Shown here: positions 32,781-44,634 of the stretch, piece after piece
How positions within the stretch are numbered: the stretch's first letter is position 1
How the letters are laid out: every line of letters starts with the position of its first letter
NCBI RefSeq assembly: GCF_021462265.1
Contig: NZ_JAJONF010000025.1
Coordinates: 1-64,000, forward strand
Reading direction: 5' to 3'
DNA: 64,000 bases
Origin: Streptomyces shenzhenensis
GTDB lineage: Bacteria; Actinomycetota; Actinomycetes; Streptomycetales; Streptomycetaceae
Program-made: the position numbers and the translations under genes
The notes under the pieces: model-generated
Database searches by the model: none
What the model saw: only the letters and a program-made list of their open reading frames with translations
What the model was told of the DNA's origin: nothing

Positions 32781-34307
32781 ATGTTCCGCTTACGCAGCCC
32801 GCGAAGGGCGCTGTGTGCTGTCGCCGCCGCGCTCCTCCTGCCCCTCTTCGCCGGTCTCGCCGGCGCCACGGACTCCGCGCACGCGGCGGACGCCCCCGGC
32901 GCCGGCTACTGGCACACCAGCGGCCGGCAGATCCTGGACGCGGCCGGGCAGCCGGTCCGGATCGCCGGGATCAACTGGTTCGGCTTCGAGACCGCCAACT
33001 ACGTGGTGCACGGTCTCTGGTCGCGCGACTACAAGAGCATGATCGACCAGATGAGGTCGCTGGGCTACAACACCATCCGGCTCCCGTACAGCGACGACAT
33101 CTTCAAGAGCACGACCGTCCCCAACAGCATCGACTTCAGCAACGGCAAGAACGCCGACCTGCAGGGCCTGAACTCGCTCCAGGTGATGGACAGGATCGTG
33201 GCCTACGCCGGGCAGGACGGACTCAAGGTCATCCTCGACCGGCACCGGCCGGACGCCGGCGGCCAGTCGGCGCTCTGGTACACCTCGTCCGTCCCCGAGT
33301 CGACCTGGATCGCCGACCTGAAGGCGCTCGCGACGCGGTACGCGGCCGACCCGACCGTCATCGGCATCGACCTCCACAACGAGCCGCACGATCCCGCCTG
33401 CTGGGGCTGCGGAGACACCTCCGTCGACTGGCGGCTGGCCGCCCAGCGCGCCGGGAACGCCGTGCTGTCCGTCAATCCCGACCTGCTGATCTTCGTCGAG
33501 GGCGTGCAGACGTACAACGGCGTCTCGGGCTGGTGGGGCGGCAACCTGATGGGCGTCGCCCAGTATCCGGTGCAGCTGTCCGTGCCGAACCGGGTCGTGT
33601 ACTCCGCCCACGACTACGCCACCAGCGTGGCCCAGCAGAGCTGGTTCAGCGATCCCGCCTTCCCCGCCAACATGCCGGGGGTGTGGGACTCGTACTGGGG
33701 CTACATCTTCAAGCAGAACATCGCCCCGGTGTGGGTCGGCGAGTTCGGCACCACGCTCGCCTCGACCGTGGACCAGAAGTGGCTGGCCGCGCTGGTGAGT
33801 TACCTGCGGCCGACGTCGACGTACGGCGCCGACTCCTTCCAGTGGACCTTCTGGTCCTGGAACCCCAACTCCGGTGACACCGGCGGGATCCTGAAGGACG
33901 ACTGGGCGACCGTGGACACCGTGAAGGACGGGTATCTGGCGAGCGTCAAGGCCCCGTTGTTCCCGAGCAGCGGCGGGGGCGGGGGTGGCGGCGGCGGTGG
34001 TACGGCCGCTTCCTGCTCGGCCTCCTACGCCGTCAGCAGCGACTGGGGGAGCGGGTTCAACGCGGACGTGACGGTCACCAACACCGGGTCCGGCGCGATC
34101 GGTTCGTGGGCGGTGACCTGGACGTGGAGCGGGTCGCAGCAGGTGACCGACATGTGGAACGCGTCGTACACCCAGAGCGGCGGGAAGGTCACCGCGGTGA
34201 ACGCCGCCCACAACGGGGCGATCCCGGCGGGCGGTTCGGCGAGCTTCGGGTTCGGGGGCGCGCCGGGCGGCGGGGGAGTGCCGAGCGTGAGCTGCGCGGC
34301 GAGCTGA
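32781..34307 (+). CDS. secreted cellulase (GH5 with CBM2)
   Basis: This 508-residue extracellular endoglucanase-type enzyme has a signal peptide (about residues 1-37, RRALCAVAAALLLPLFAGLAG then AHA). A GH5 catalytic barrel spans about 40-395; the acid/base Glu is in DLHNEPHD near 200 and the nucleophile Glu in VWVGEFGTT near 320. A poly-Gly linker follows (PSSGGGGGGG), then a family-2 cellulose-binding module of about 100 residues with surface Trp residues (SSDWGSGFNADVTVTNTGS, WAVTWTW, WNASYTQSGG). It breaks beta-1,4-glucan. The GAGAGGAAC site precedes the ATG; a CebR-type box indicates induction by cello-oligosaccharides. Confidence 0.92.
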   Translation: MFRLRSPRRALCAVAAALLLPLFAGLAGATDSAHAADAPGAGYWHTSGRQILDAAGQPVRIAGINWFGFETANYVVHGLWSRDYKSMIDQMRSLGYNTIRLPYSDDIFKSTTVPNSIDFSNGKNADLQGLNSLQVMDRIVAYAGQDGLKVILDRHRPDAGGQSALWYTSSVPESTWIADLKALATRYAADPTVIGIDLHNEPHDPACWGCGDTSVDWRLAAQRAGNAVLSVNPDLLIFVEGVQTYNGVSGWWGGNLMGVAQYPVQLSVPNRVVYSAHDYATSVAQQSWFSDPAFPANMPGVWDSYWGYIFKQNIAPVWVGEFGTTLASTVDQKWLAALVSYLRPTSTYGADSFQWTFWSWNPNSGDTGGILKDDWATVDTVKDGYLASVKAPLFPSSGGGGGGGGGGTAASCSASYAVSSDWGSGFNADVTVTNTGSGAIGSWAVTWTWSGSQQVTDMWNASYTQSGGKVTAVNAAHNGAIPAGGSASFGFGGAPGGGGVPSVSCAAS

Positions 34308-34442
34308 TCCGCGGGGTGTCCTGAGCCGGTCGGCAGCGAGCCGTACGACGCCTGGTTCTTCAAGATCAGGACCGGCGGCGGGGTCTCCTCTGACGGGCTG
34401 CTCGACGCCACGGCGTACAAGAAGCTCGTCGGCGGGGAGTGA
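34308..34442 (+). pseudogene. open remnant in frame after the cellulase stop
   Basis: Directly after the TGA, and in the same frame, 44 codons stay open to a TGA at 34440. They encode PYDAWFFKIRTGGG and DATAYKKLVGGE, which look protein-like and unlike the CBM2 end. It is either the tail of a decayed second gene or a former C-terminal extension. Family not recognised. Confidence 0.4.
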
Positions 34443-34448
34443 AAGCCC

Positions 34449-34484
34449 GAGGGGCGCCCGGTGTACCCGCACCGGGCGCCCCTC
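34449..34484. terminator. strong bidirectional terminator hairpin
   Basis: GAGGGGCGCCCGGTG (34449-34463) pairs perfectly with CACCGGGCGCCCCTC (34470-34484) around a 6-base loop, between the cellulase end and the convergent serC stop. Confidence 0.8.
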
Positions 34485-34502
34485 GTCGTGGACCGTGGGC
34501 GG

Positions 34503-35621
34503 TCAGAGCCTTTCGATCACGTAGTCGACGCACTTCGTCAGCGCCTCGACGTCCGCCGGGTCGATCGCCGGGAACATCGCGATGCGCAGCTGGTTGCGGC
34601 CGAGCTTGCGGTAGGGCTCGGTGTCGACGATGCCGTTGGCGCGCAGCACCTTGGCGACGGCGGCCGCGTCGATCTCGTCGGCGAAGTCGATCGTGCCGAT
34701 GACCTGGGAGCGCTTGGCCGGGTCCGAGACGAACGGCGTGGCGTACTTGCTCTCCTGCGCCCAGGTGTACAGGCGGGTCGAGGAGTCCTTCGTACGGGCC
34801 GTGGAGAAGGCGAGGCCGCCCTGGCCGTTCAGCCACTCCAGCTGCTGGCCCAGCAGGAAGAGGGTGGCGAGGGCCGGGGTGTTGTACGTCTGGTTCTTGC
34901 GGGAGTTGTCGATCGCCGTGGGGAGCGAGAAGAACTCCGGGATGTGACGGCCGGACGCGTGGACGCGCTCGGCGCGCTCGATCGCGGCCGGGGAGAAGAC
35001 ACCGATCCACAGGCCGCCGTCGGAGGCGAAGGACTTCTGCGGGGCGAAGTAGTAGACGTCGGTCTCGGCGACGTCGACCGGGAGGCCGCCCGCGCCGGAG
35101 GTGGCGTCTACCAGGACGAGCGCGCCCTCGTCGGCGCCCGCGACCCGCTTGATCGGCATGGCGACGCCGGTCGAGGTCTCGTTGTGGGTGAGGGCGTAGA
35201 CGTCGACGCCGGCCTCGGCCCGCGGCTCCGGGTGGGTGCCCGGGTCGGAGGCGATGACGGTGGGCTCGGCCAGCCAGGGGGCGAGCTTGGCCGCCTTGGC
35301 GAACTTGGACGAGAACTCGCCGAAATTGAGGTGCTGCGACTTGGCGTCGATCAGACCGTGGGTGGCGATGTCCCAGAAGGCGGTGGAGCCGCCGTTGCCG
35401 AGGACGACCTCGTAGCCGTCCGGGAGGGAGAACAGGGCGCTGATGCCCTCGCGGACCTGGCCCACCAGGTTCTTCACCGGGGCCTGGCGGTGTGAGGTGC
35501 CCATCAGGGAGGTACCGGTGGCGGCCAGCGCGTCCAGCGCTTCCGTCCGCACCTTGGAGGGGCCCGCGCCGAAGCGTCCGTCGGCGGGCTTGATGTCAGC
35601 GGGGATCTGGATGTCAGCCAC
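34503..35621 (-). CDS. serC: phosphoserine aminotransferase
   Basis: This 372-residue PLP enzyme transfers the amino group from glutamate to 3-phosphohydroxypyruvate, the second step of serine synthesis; it also serves pyridoxal phosphate synthesis in some bacteria. The sequence shows the actinobacterial SerC type: start IPADIKPADGRFGAGPSKVR, GNGGSTAFWD, the cofactor Lys in YYFAPQKSFASDGG near residue 196, and the closing MFPAIDPADVEALTKCVDYVIERL. Length is normal. It is monocistronic and its promoter faces the repeat array at 35675. Confidence 0.96.
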   Translation of the reverse strand: MADIQIPADIKPADGRFGAGPSKVRTEALDALAATGTSLMGTSHRQAPVKNLVGQVREGISALFSLPDGYEVVLGNGGSTAFWDIATHGLIDAKSQHLNFGEFSSKFAKAAKLAPWLAEPTVIASDPGTHPEPRAEAGVDVYALTHNETSTGVAMPIKRVAGADEGALVLVDATSGAGGLPVDVAETDVYYFAPQKSFASDGGLWIGVFSPAAIERAERVHASGRHIPEFFSLPTAIDNSRKNQTYNTPALATLFLLGQQLEWLNGQGGLAFSTARTKDSSTRLYTWAQESKYATPFVSDPAKRSQVIGTIDFADEIDAAAVAKVLRANGIVDTEPYRKLGRNQLRIAMFPAIDPADVEALTKCVDYVIERL

Positions 35622-35674
35622 GGGGTGAGGTTAGCCGCTGGAGGAAACCTGGGCGAAACCTCGTCCGTCGGGTG

Positions 35675-35812
35675 AGACGGGTGCGTATGAGACGCGTGCG
35701 TATGAGGCGCGTGAGGCGCGTGAGGCGCGTGAGGCGCGTGAGGCGCGTGGGTATGAGACGCGTCCGTGTCAGACGCGTGCACATGAGATGTGTCCGTATG
35801 GGACGCGTGCGT
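35675..35812. repeat. tandem repeat array built on GTGAGGCGC / ATGAGACGC
   Basis: About 14 copies of a 9-base core (GAGGCGCGT or variant) occur, some spaced to 15 bases by GTATGA. The perfect stretch is at about 35705-35752. It lies exactly between the divergent serC and the FAD/Fe-S gene, so it covers their shared promoter space. In one frame it reads Arg-Arg-Val repeats, in another Ala-Pro-His. Confidence 0.85.
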
Positions 35813-35915
35813 AAGGCGGGCCCGCCTCCTGCTCCGGTCCGGGCGGGGGCCTGGTCCCTCCGGCCTGGGCGGCGGCCCGGTCCTCAAACGCCGCGGGGGC
35901 TGGTTGAGTGGACGT

Positions 35916-39059
<3,144 letters not shown>

Positions 39060-39310
39060 GCCGGCTCTCAGGTATATAAGAGAACTCTCAGCTTCGGGGT
39101 CGTTATACAGCTGTTGCCTAAGTATTCACAGCGCCTGCTTGCCGTTTGCGAGCCGACTTTGCCGTTGCTTGGGATCTGGGCCGTGTAAGTTTCTCGGTGT
39201 CGGGCGGCGGGGATTGCCGAGGATGACGATCCGAAATCCCCGGACGTTGCCCCAAGAGAATTCTCGTACCATCCCGCACCACTTGCACTTCGAACTCTCA
39301 AGGAGTCGGA

Positions 39311-39439
39311 ATGAGCCTCAAGAAGCTCGCCCCGCTGCCCCCCAAGCCCAACAAGCACCTGCCCCCGCCGCCGCCGAAGCCCAAGAAGCGCGCGCCGAAG
39401 CCGGCCCCCAAGCCGATCCCGGGCGGCCGGGACAACTGA
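39311..39439 (+). CDS. 42-residue Lys/Pro-rich protein
   Basis: This very small basic protein starts MSLKKLAPLPPKPNKHLPPP and continues with PKPKKRAPKPAPKP, ending GGRDN: over half of its residues are Pro or Lys. No helix or membrane segment is predicted, so it should be an extended polyproline-type chain, perhaps binding acidic polymers or SH3-like partners. It has an AAGGAGTCGG ribosome site, its own AT-rich upstream region (39060-39300) and a perfect terminator, so it is a real, separately transcribed gene. No family is recognised. Confidence 0.75.
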   Translation: MSLKKLAPLPPKPNKHLPPPPPKPKKRAPKPAPKPIPGGRDN

Positions 39440-39448
39440 GCCGGCCGT

Positions 39449-39482
39449 AAAAAGGACCGACGGTTCGCCGTCGGTCCTTTTT
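39449..39482 (+). terminator. textbook intrinsic terminator
   Basis: AAAAAGGACCGACGG (39449-39463), loop TTCG, CCGTCGGTCCTTTTT (39468-39482). A perfect 15-bp stem with a tetraloop and T-run, 9 bases after the 42-residue gene. Works in both directions by sequence. Confidence 0.95.
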
Positions 39483-39531
39483 GCTCGCGAATTTCGGTGG
39501 TTCTGGCGTCGGAGAACGGAGGTGGTGCGAA

Positions 39532-41706
39532 ATGCGCGCGAAGGAGAGTGGGGGCGGGGAATGCGAATACGAAGCCGACGGCCCGAAACGGGAGGAGGAT
39601 GGCGAGGAGTACGAGGACGAGGACGAGTACGAGTACACGCCCACCATCCCGGCCCGTGTCGCCTTCCGCCGCTTCTGGCCGCTGACCCGGGGGCTGCGCG
39701 GCCGGCTGGTGATCGTCTGGGTGTGCACGGTGATCGCCGCGCTCGCCGAGACCGAGGCCATCCTGCTCTTCGGCGACCTCACCGACCACGCGTTGCAGAA
39801 GGGCTCGCTGAGCGCATTCTGGAGCCCGGCCGGCACATGGCTGGGCATCGCGGTCGTCGGCGCGATCGTCGCGTACGCCGGCAACTCCCTGGCCGCCTGG
39901 CTCACCGAACGCTTCGTCATGCGGCTGCGCGAGCACGTCTTCGACCATGTCCAGCAGCTGCCCCCGCACTTCTTCCAGCGGCACCGCCAGGGCGACCTGC
40001 TCTCCCGCCTGACCAGCGACGTCGAGGCCATCGAGACCCTGGTCGTGTCCGGGCTGGTCGGCGCCGCGTCCGCCCTGTTCAGCGCCGTCTTCTACGCGGT
40101 CGCCGCGTTCTGGCTGCGCTGGGACCTGGCCGCGGCCACCTTCGTCCTCGCGCCCCTGTTCTGGCTGGCCGCCCGCCGTTTCTCCGGCTCCATCAAGGAC
40201 GTGTCGCGGCAGGGCCGGGTCGCCGACGGCGCCATCACCTCCGTGGTCGAGGAGTCCCTCGGCAACATCGTGCTCACGCAGGCGTACGACCGCCGCGACG
40301 CCGAGCGCCGCCGGCTGCACGAGGAGGCGAGCGCCTGGTTCCGCGCGTCGGTCCGCGCCACCCGCCTCAACGAGGCCTACGAACAGCTCGTCCAGGTCAT
40401 CGAGACGATCTGCGTCCTCGCCGTCATCGGCATCGGCGCCTGGGAGATCTCCACCGGCCGCATGACCCTCGGCCAGCTCCTCGCCTTCTCCGCCTTCCTC
40501 GGCTACCTCTATCCGCCCGTGCGCAGCCTCGCCCAGCTCGGGCTCACCGTCACCGCCGCCACGGCGGGGGCGGAGCGGCTGATCGAGATCCTGGACGTGC
40601 GGCCGTCGGTCGCCGACCCCCGGCGCGGCACCGGTACCGACACTGGCCGCCCGGACGGCGCCATCGAGGTCCGCGACGTCGGCTTCCGCTACCCCGGCGC
40701 CGACCGGACCGCCCTGGAGGGCCTCTCCTTCACCGTCAGCCCCGGCGAACTCGTGATCATCACCGGCCCCAGCGGCGCCGGCAAGTCCACCGTCTCCAAG
40801 ATGCTGCTCCGCTTCTACGACCCGGACAGCGGCGAGATCCTCCTCGACGGCGTGCCGATCCGCGACTTCCCGCTGGCCCGGCTGCGCGAGTACATCACCC
40901 TGCTCCCGCAGGAGACCCTCGTCCTGCACGACACCGTCCGCGCCAACATCGCCTGCGGCCGCCCCGGCGCCAGCGAGCAGGCCGTCGAGGACGCGGCCAG
41001 GGCCGCCGACGCCCACGACTTCATCGTGCGGCTCCCCGACGGCTACGACACCAAGGTCGACCCCAACTCCGCCCGGCTCTCCGGCGGTCAGCTCCAGCGT
41101 CTGGCCATCGCCCGCGCGATCCTGCGCGACGCCCCCGTCCTCGTCCTCGACGAGCCGACCACCGGCCTGGACGCGATGGCCGCCCGCCGGGTCGTCAAAC
41201 CGCTGCGCCGCCTGATGACCGGCCGGACGACCATCATGATCACCCACGACCTCAACCTCGCCCCCGACGCCGACCGCATCCTCGTCGTCGACCGCGGCCG
41301 CATCGTCGAGACCGGCCGCCACGACGAACTCCTCGCCCGCGGCGGTGCCTACTCCCGGCTCCACCGCTCCCAGAACAACGCGGCGATGGACACCGGCGAA
41401 CTGCGCCTGCCGCTCTTCGTGGAACAGGGCGGTGCGGGAGGGGCCGCGGGGACCGTGGAGGCGGGGGTGCCTCATGCCTCCTACGCGGGAGCGCAGGGCG
41501 ACGGAGGCAGTGGGTACGCCCCTCAGCAGCCGTACGGGAACATGTACGACTACAACGTGTACGCGGCTGCGGGGCTATGGCCTCAGCCCATGTACGAGGC
41601 CCACATGGAGACTTACGCGGAGGCCGACTACGGGGCGAACGTGCCCACCGCACTCCCCGACGGCCGGCCTCTGTTCCGCGACGAGAAGTCCTGGCCCGGC
41701 ATCTGA
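39532..41706 (+). CDS. ABC exporter, fused permease and ATPase
   Basis: This 724-residue half-transporter has an unusually acidic start (EEDGEEYEDEDEYEYTP, residues 20-40). A six-helix membrane domain (about 55-340) follows with GDLLSRLTSDVEAIETLV, then a nucleotide-binding domain (about 380-620) with Walker A GPSGAGKST, signature LSGGQ and Walker B VLVLDEPT. A 100-residue Tyr/Pro-rich tail (YAPQQPYGNMYDYNVYAAAG) is not part of the family. It would work as a homodimer exporting lipid, peptide or drug. GGAGGT lies before the ATG. It follows the Lys/Pro protein gene but is separated from it by the terminator. The opposite charges of its start and that peptide invite a link. Confidence 0.9.
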   Translation: MRAKESGGGECEYEADGPKREEDGEEYEDEDEYEYTPTIPARVAFRRFWPLTRGLRGRLVIVWVCTVIAALAETEAILLFGDLTDHALQKGSLSAFWSPAGTWLGIAVVGAIVAYAGNSLAAWLTERFVMRLREHVFDHVQQLPPHFFQRHRQGDLLSRLTSDVEAIETLVVSGLVGAASALFSAVFYAVAAFWLRWDLAAATFVLAPLFWLAARRFSGSIKDVSRQGRVADGAITSVVEESLGNIVLTQAYDRRDAERRRLHEEASAWFRASVRATRLNEAYEQLVQVIETICVLAVIGIGAWEISTGRMTLGQLLAFSAFLGYLYPPVRSLAQLGLTVTAATAGAERLIEILDVRPSVADPRRGTGTDTGRPDGAIEVRDVGFRYPGADRTALEGLSFTVSPGELVIITGPSGAGKSTVSKMLLRFYDPDSGEILLDGVPIRDFPLARLREYITLLPQETLVLHDTVRANIACGRPGASEQAVEDAARAADAHDFIVRLPDGYDTKVDPNSARLSGGQLQRLAIARAILRDAPVLVLDEPTTGLDAMAARRVVKPLRRLMTGRTTIMITHDLNLAPDADRILVVDRGRIVETGRHDELLARGGAYSRLHRSQNNAAMDTGELRLPLFVEQGGAGGAAGTVEAGVPHASYAGAQGDGGSGYAPQQPYGNMYDYNVYAAAGLWPQPMYEAHMETYAEADYGANVPTALPDGRPLFRDEKSWPGI

Positions 41707-41879
41707 GCCACCCCTGGACGGTCGGCAACTCCGGTGAGTGCCCGTCGTGTCCACCCTGCCGCCGCATACCGGTTGCACTGCGGGATCGGCAAGTGAAAGC
41801 GTCGGCAAGGGCGTCGTGACCTGAAGTCGGCATGGTGACGCGAAGTAAGCATCTGCACCGCGTATCCGGAGAGGTGACC

Positions 41880-42556
41880 GTGACGGCGGAGTTCGGGCTT
41901 TCCTGGCTGTCCATGCAGTGCGACGGCCTGGAGCAGACCCTGACCGTGGCGGAACTGGACTGCCTCGTGGAAAGCGGCGTTGGGCCCGCCCTCCGGATGA
42001 TCGCTGCCCGTTCTGTCACCGACGTGCCCGCGCCGGGCCATACCCTGCTCGGCCGGGACGTACGGCTGCTGCTGGAGTCGCCTCCAGATGACCCGGTGCT
42101 GCGCGCGGTGTGGGTCGGGGGCGCGGACAGTGACTTCGATCCCCGGTGGGACGACGAGAGCATGCGGGGATGCCTGGCCGGGGTCGAGGCGGCGTGGCTG
42201 GATGCCGAACGGCTGGCGGACCCGGGCTTCGTCCCGCCTCCGCCGGCACCGGTGCCTGATCCGGGTCTGCGCGCGGCGGTGCTGGAAGCCATCGACTGCG
42301 CGGCGCCCCGGCTGGCGGCCGCGACGGGAACCGTGTCTGGCCTCCCAAGCTCCCCGGCCTGGTACCCGCTCTGACCGAGGTGGTCGAGAGGGTCGACGCG
42401 GACCTGGGTTTCCGGCTCTTTCTGCGAATGCTGAAGGCCTCGGCCCTGCCCATCGGCCTGCGTGATCACCAGGCGTTCCTCGCGGTCGGCGAACGGTTCG
42501 GCTACCCGGACCTGGTCGACGAGGGCTACCTTCACGTCGTCCCGAGCGTGCCATAG
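41880..42556 (+). pseudogene. frameshifted hypothetical gene
   Basis: The frame from GTG 41880 (GGAGAGG site upstream) encodes about 165 residues (VTVTAEFGLSWLSMQ, TLTVAELDCLVESG, TLLGRDVRLLLESPPDDPVL), then ends in non-coding-looking LPSSPAWYPL at 42374. Another frame continues sensibly from about 42323: GNRVWPPKLPGLVPAL, FRLFLRMLKASALPIGLRDH, ending VVPSVP at 42556. So a single-base change near 42310-42330 has split one gene of about 225 residues. I do not recognise the family. A sequencing error is the alternative. Confidence 0.65.
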
Positions 42557-42751
42557 GCCAGCTCGCGGCAGGGCAAGGCGGGTGGCGAGCGAGCCACCGT
42601 GTGTCCCGGGGCCCTGGTACGGCAAACCAGCCGTATCGGGGCCCCGGTGCTCAGTGCCGTCCAACCCGGCGCCCTGGGCGGCGCCGACGCCTCAACGCCT
42701 CGGCATCTCAGCATCCAGGACAGTTCCATAAGAGGTTCACGCGCCTGTCGT

Positions 42752-42769
42752 AGTCCATTACCATGGACT
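42752..42769 (+). promoter_or_regulatory. palindromic operator before the DMT transporter
   Basis: AGTCCAT TACC ATGGACT (42752-42769) is a perfect palindrome 15 bases before the transporter ATG. A repressor or activator must bind it; no regulator gene adjoins, so the regulator acts from elsewhere. Confidence 0.65.
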
Positions 42770-42784
42770 GAGAAGTGCATCGTA

Positions 42785-43831
42785 ATGAACGACGAATCTC
42801 CTGGACCGCCCGTGACCACCCCCAGCACCTCGCAGCCGGCGTCGACGCCCACGATCACCCCGGTGTCCGCGCCCGCCGTCACCGGCCTCCCGGGCCGGCG
42901 CCGCTCGCTCGGTCCCGTCGGGCTGGTGCTCGCCGGAGGGATCTCCGTGCAGTTCGGCGGCGCCCTCGCGGTGACCCTGATGCCCAGGGCGGGCGCGCTC
43001 GGTGTGGTGACCCTGCGGCTCCTCGCGGCCGCCGTGGTCCTGCTCGTCGTCTGCCGGCCACGGCTGCGCGGCCACTCCCGCACCGACTGGGGCACGGTGA
43101 TCGTCTTCGGCGTCACCATGGGCGCGATGAACGGCCTGTTCTACGAGTCCGTCGACCGCATCCCGCTGGGCCTCGCCGTCACGCTGGAGGTGCTGGGGCC
43201 GCTCGCCCTGTCCGTGCTGGCCTCCCGGCGCGCGGTCAACGCACTGTGGGCGGGACTGGCACTCGGCGGCGTCTTCCTGCTCGGCGGCGGGAACTTCAGC
43301 GGCATCGACCCCGTGGGTGTGGGCCTGGCCCTGGGTGCCGGCGCCATGTGGGCCACCTACATCATCTTCAGCGCCCGCACCGGCCGCCGCTTCCCGCAGG
43401 CCGACGGCCTCGCGCTGGCCATGGCGGTCGCGGCCCTGCTGTTCCTCCCGCTGGGCATCGCCGAGGCCGGCGGCAGACTCCTGAACCCGACCACCGTCGC
43501 CCTGGGATCGTCGGTGGCGATCCTCTCCTCGGTCCTGCCCTACACCCTCGAACTCCTCGCGCTGCGGCGCCTGCCCGCCCCCACCTTCGCCGTCCTGATG
43601 AGCCTGGAACCGGCCATCGCCGCCATCGCCGGCTTCCTCGTCCTCGGCCAGGCCCTGACGGCGACCCAGACGGCCGCCGTCGCCCTCGTCATCGCGGCGA
43701 GCATCGGCGCGGTCCGCTCCCAGGCGGGAGCCGGGCGGAAACCGGCCGGCGCTCAGCCGGAGCCGGTCGGCGGCGTTCAGCCGGAGCCGGTGGCCGCCGC
43801 TCAGCGGGAAGGGAACGGCAGCGCGTCCTGA
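42785..43831 (+). CDS. EamA/DMT-family transporter (RhtA-like)
   Basis: This 348-residue membrane protein has ten helices in two EamA repeats. Its N-terminal 45 residues are Thr/Pro/Ser-rich and cytosolic; helix 1 begins GLVLAGGISVQFGGALAVTLMPRAG. The repeat-specific SLEPAIAAIAGFLVLGQALT in helix 9-10 is the EamA signature. RhtA-like members export threonine, homoserine or related metabolites. ATG 42785 is chosen because the operator at 42752 would lie inside any longer gene. The end runs 31 bases into the convergent permease gene. Confidence 0.87.
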   Translation: MNDESPGPPVTTPSTSQPASTPTITPVSAPAVTGLPGRRRSLGPVGLVLAGGISVQFGGALAVTLMPRAGALGVVTLRLLAAAVVLLVVCRPRLRGHSRTDWGTVIVFGVTMGAMNGLFYESVDRIPLGLAVTLEVLGPLALSVLASRRAVNALWAGLALGGVFLLGGGNFSGIDPVGVGLALGAGAMWATYIIFSARTGRRFPQADGLALAMAVAALLFLPLGIAEAGGRLLNPTTVALGSSVAILSSVLPYTLELLALRRLPAPTFAVLMSLEPAIAAIAGFLVLGQALTATQTAAVALVIAASIGAVRSQAGAGRKPAGAQPEPVGGVQPEPVAAAQREGNGSAS

Positions 43832-44634
43832 TACCCGTTCGAGGGCCGCTGGATCCTCTTCACGGTCTGGGCGTCCAGCGCGACCGGCGCGGACCTCGTG
43901 CCCAGCTTCCCGCCCGGATGCCAGTTCCCCGTGACGGAGACCCAGGTGTTGGCGGGCGGGATGCTGCTGCTGTAGACGCGCACCTTCACCGACTGCGCGT
44001 CGGCCGCGCAGCAGGAGATGATGATCCGGGTCAGATCCCAGCTGCCGCCCCCCGGCACGGGCGTGACCAGCCCGCTCATCTCCACCGTCCGCGCCTTGAT
44101 GGCGAGTGAGCGGTCCTGCTGCACCCGCGTGGTGAAGTCCGTGAGCGTGATGGGCAGCGGCGAGGTCTTCGGCAGCGGATCGAAGCCGTCCTGCTCCGCG
44201 ATGACCTTGGCGGGCTGCCGGGCCGCGGTGTACGCGCCGAGCGCCGGCGGGGCGTAGAAGAGCAGGCTCAGCGCGGGGAGCAGCAGCAGCCAGGCCACCC
44301 GGGGGACGGCCGCGTGGTCGTGACCGTGATGGCCGGTGCCGTGGCCGTCGTCGTCACGGGGGTGTGGTTCGTGACCGTGAGTGTGTTCCGGCGGGTTGTG
44401 TGGTCCGGCGCCATGTGTGCGAGCACCATGCCTGCCCTGCTCGTCCCGGTCACCCCGCCTCTCCCGCGCCGCCGCCTCCACGATGCCCAGCACCAGCAGT
44501 ACGAACCCGGACGCGATCAGCAGCGGCCGCATCCCGGGCTTGACGTAGCGCAGGCACAGGTCGGTGAAGAGGGAGGCGTGCAGCAGGCCGAGGCCGCTGA
44601 GGACCAGCAGGGTCACCTGAAGCGGACGTCTCAC
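43801..44634 (-). CDS. TIGR03943-family permease subunit, His-rich
   Basis: This 277-residue membrane protein is of the YcgQ/TIGR03943 type, partner of the permease encoded just upstream. Two helices (VTLLVLSGLGLLHASLF; LLIASGFVLLVLGIVEAA), a His/Asp-rich cytosolic or external loop of about 45 residues (HTHGHEPHPRDDDGHGTG) that should bind metal, a third helix, then an extracytosolic domain with ISCCAADAQSVKVRVY, including a Cys pair. A divalent metal such as zinc is the likely ligand, by inference. The GTG start overlaps the permease stop by four bases, so translation is coupled. Confidence 0.87.
   Translation of the reverse strand: MRRPLQVTLLVLSGLGLLHASLFTDLCLRYVKPGMRPLLIASGFVLLVLGIVEAAARERRGDRDEQGRHGARTHGAGPHNPPEHTHGHEPHPRDDDGHGTGHHGHDHAAVPRVAWLLLLPALSLLFYAPPALGAYTAARQPAKVIAEQDGFDPLPKTSPLPITLTDFTTRVQQDRSLAIKARTVEMSGLVTPVPGGGSWDLTRIIISCCAADAQSVKVRVYSSSIPPANTWVSVTGNWHPGGKLGTRSAPVALDAQTVKRIQRPSNGYQDALPFPSR

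Noticed and set aside
35675..35812. Possible CRISPR array
   Set aside because: Units of 9-15 bases without unique spacers and no cas genes; it is a simple tandem array.
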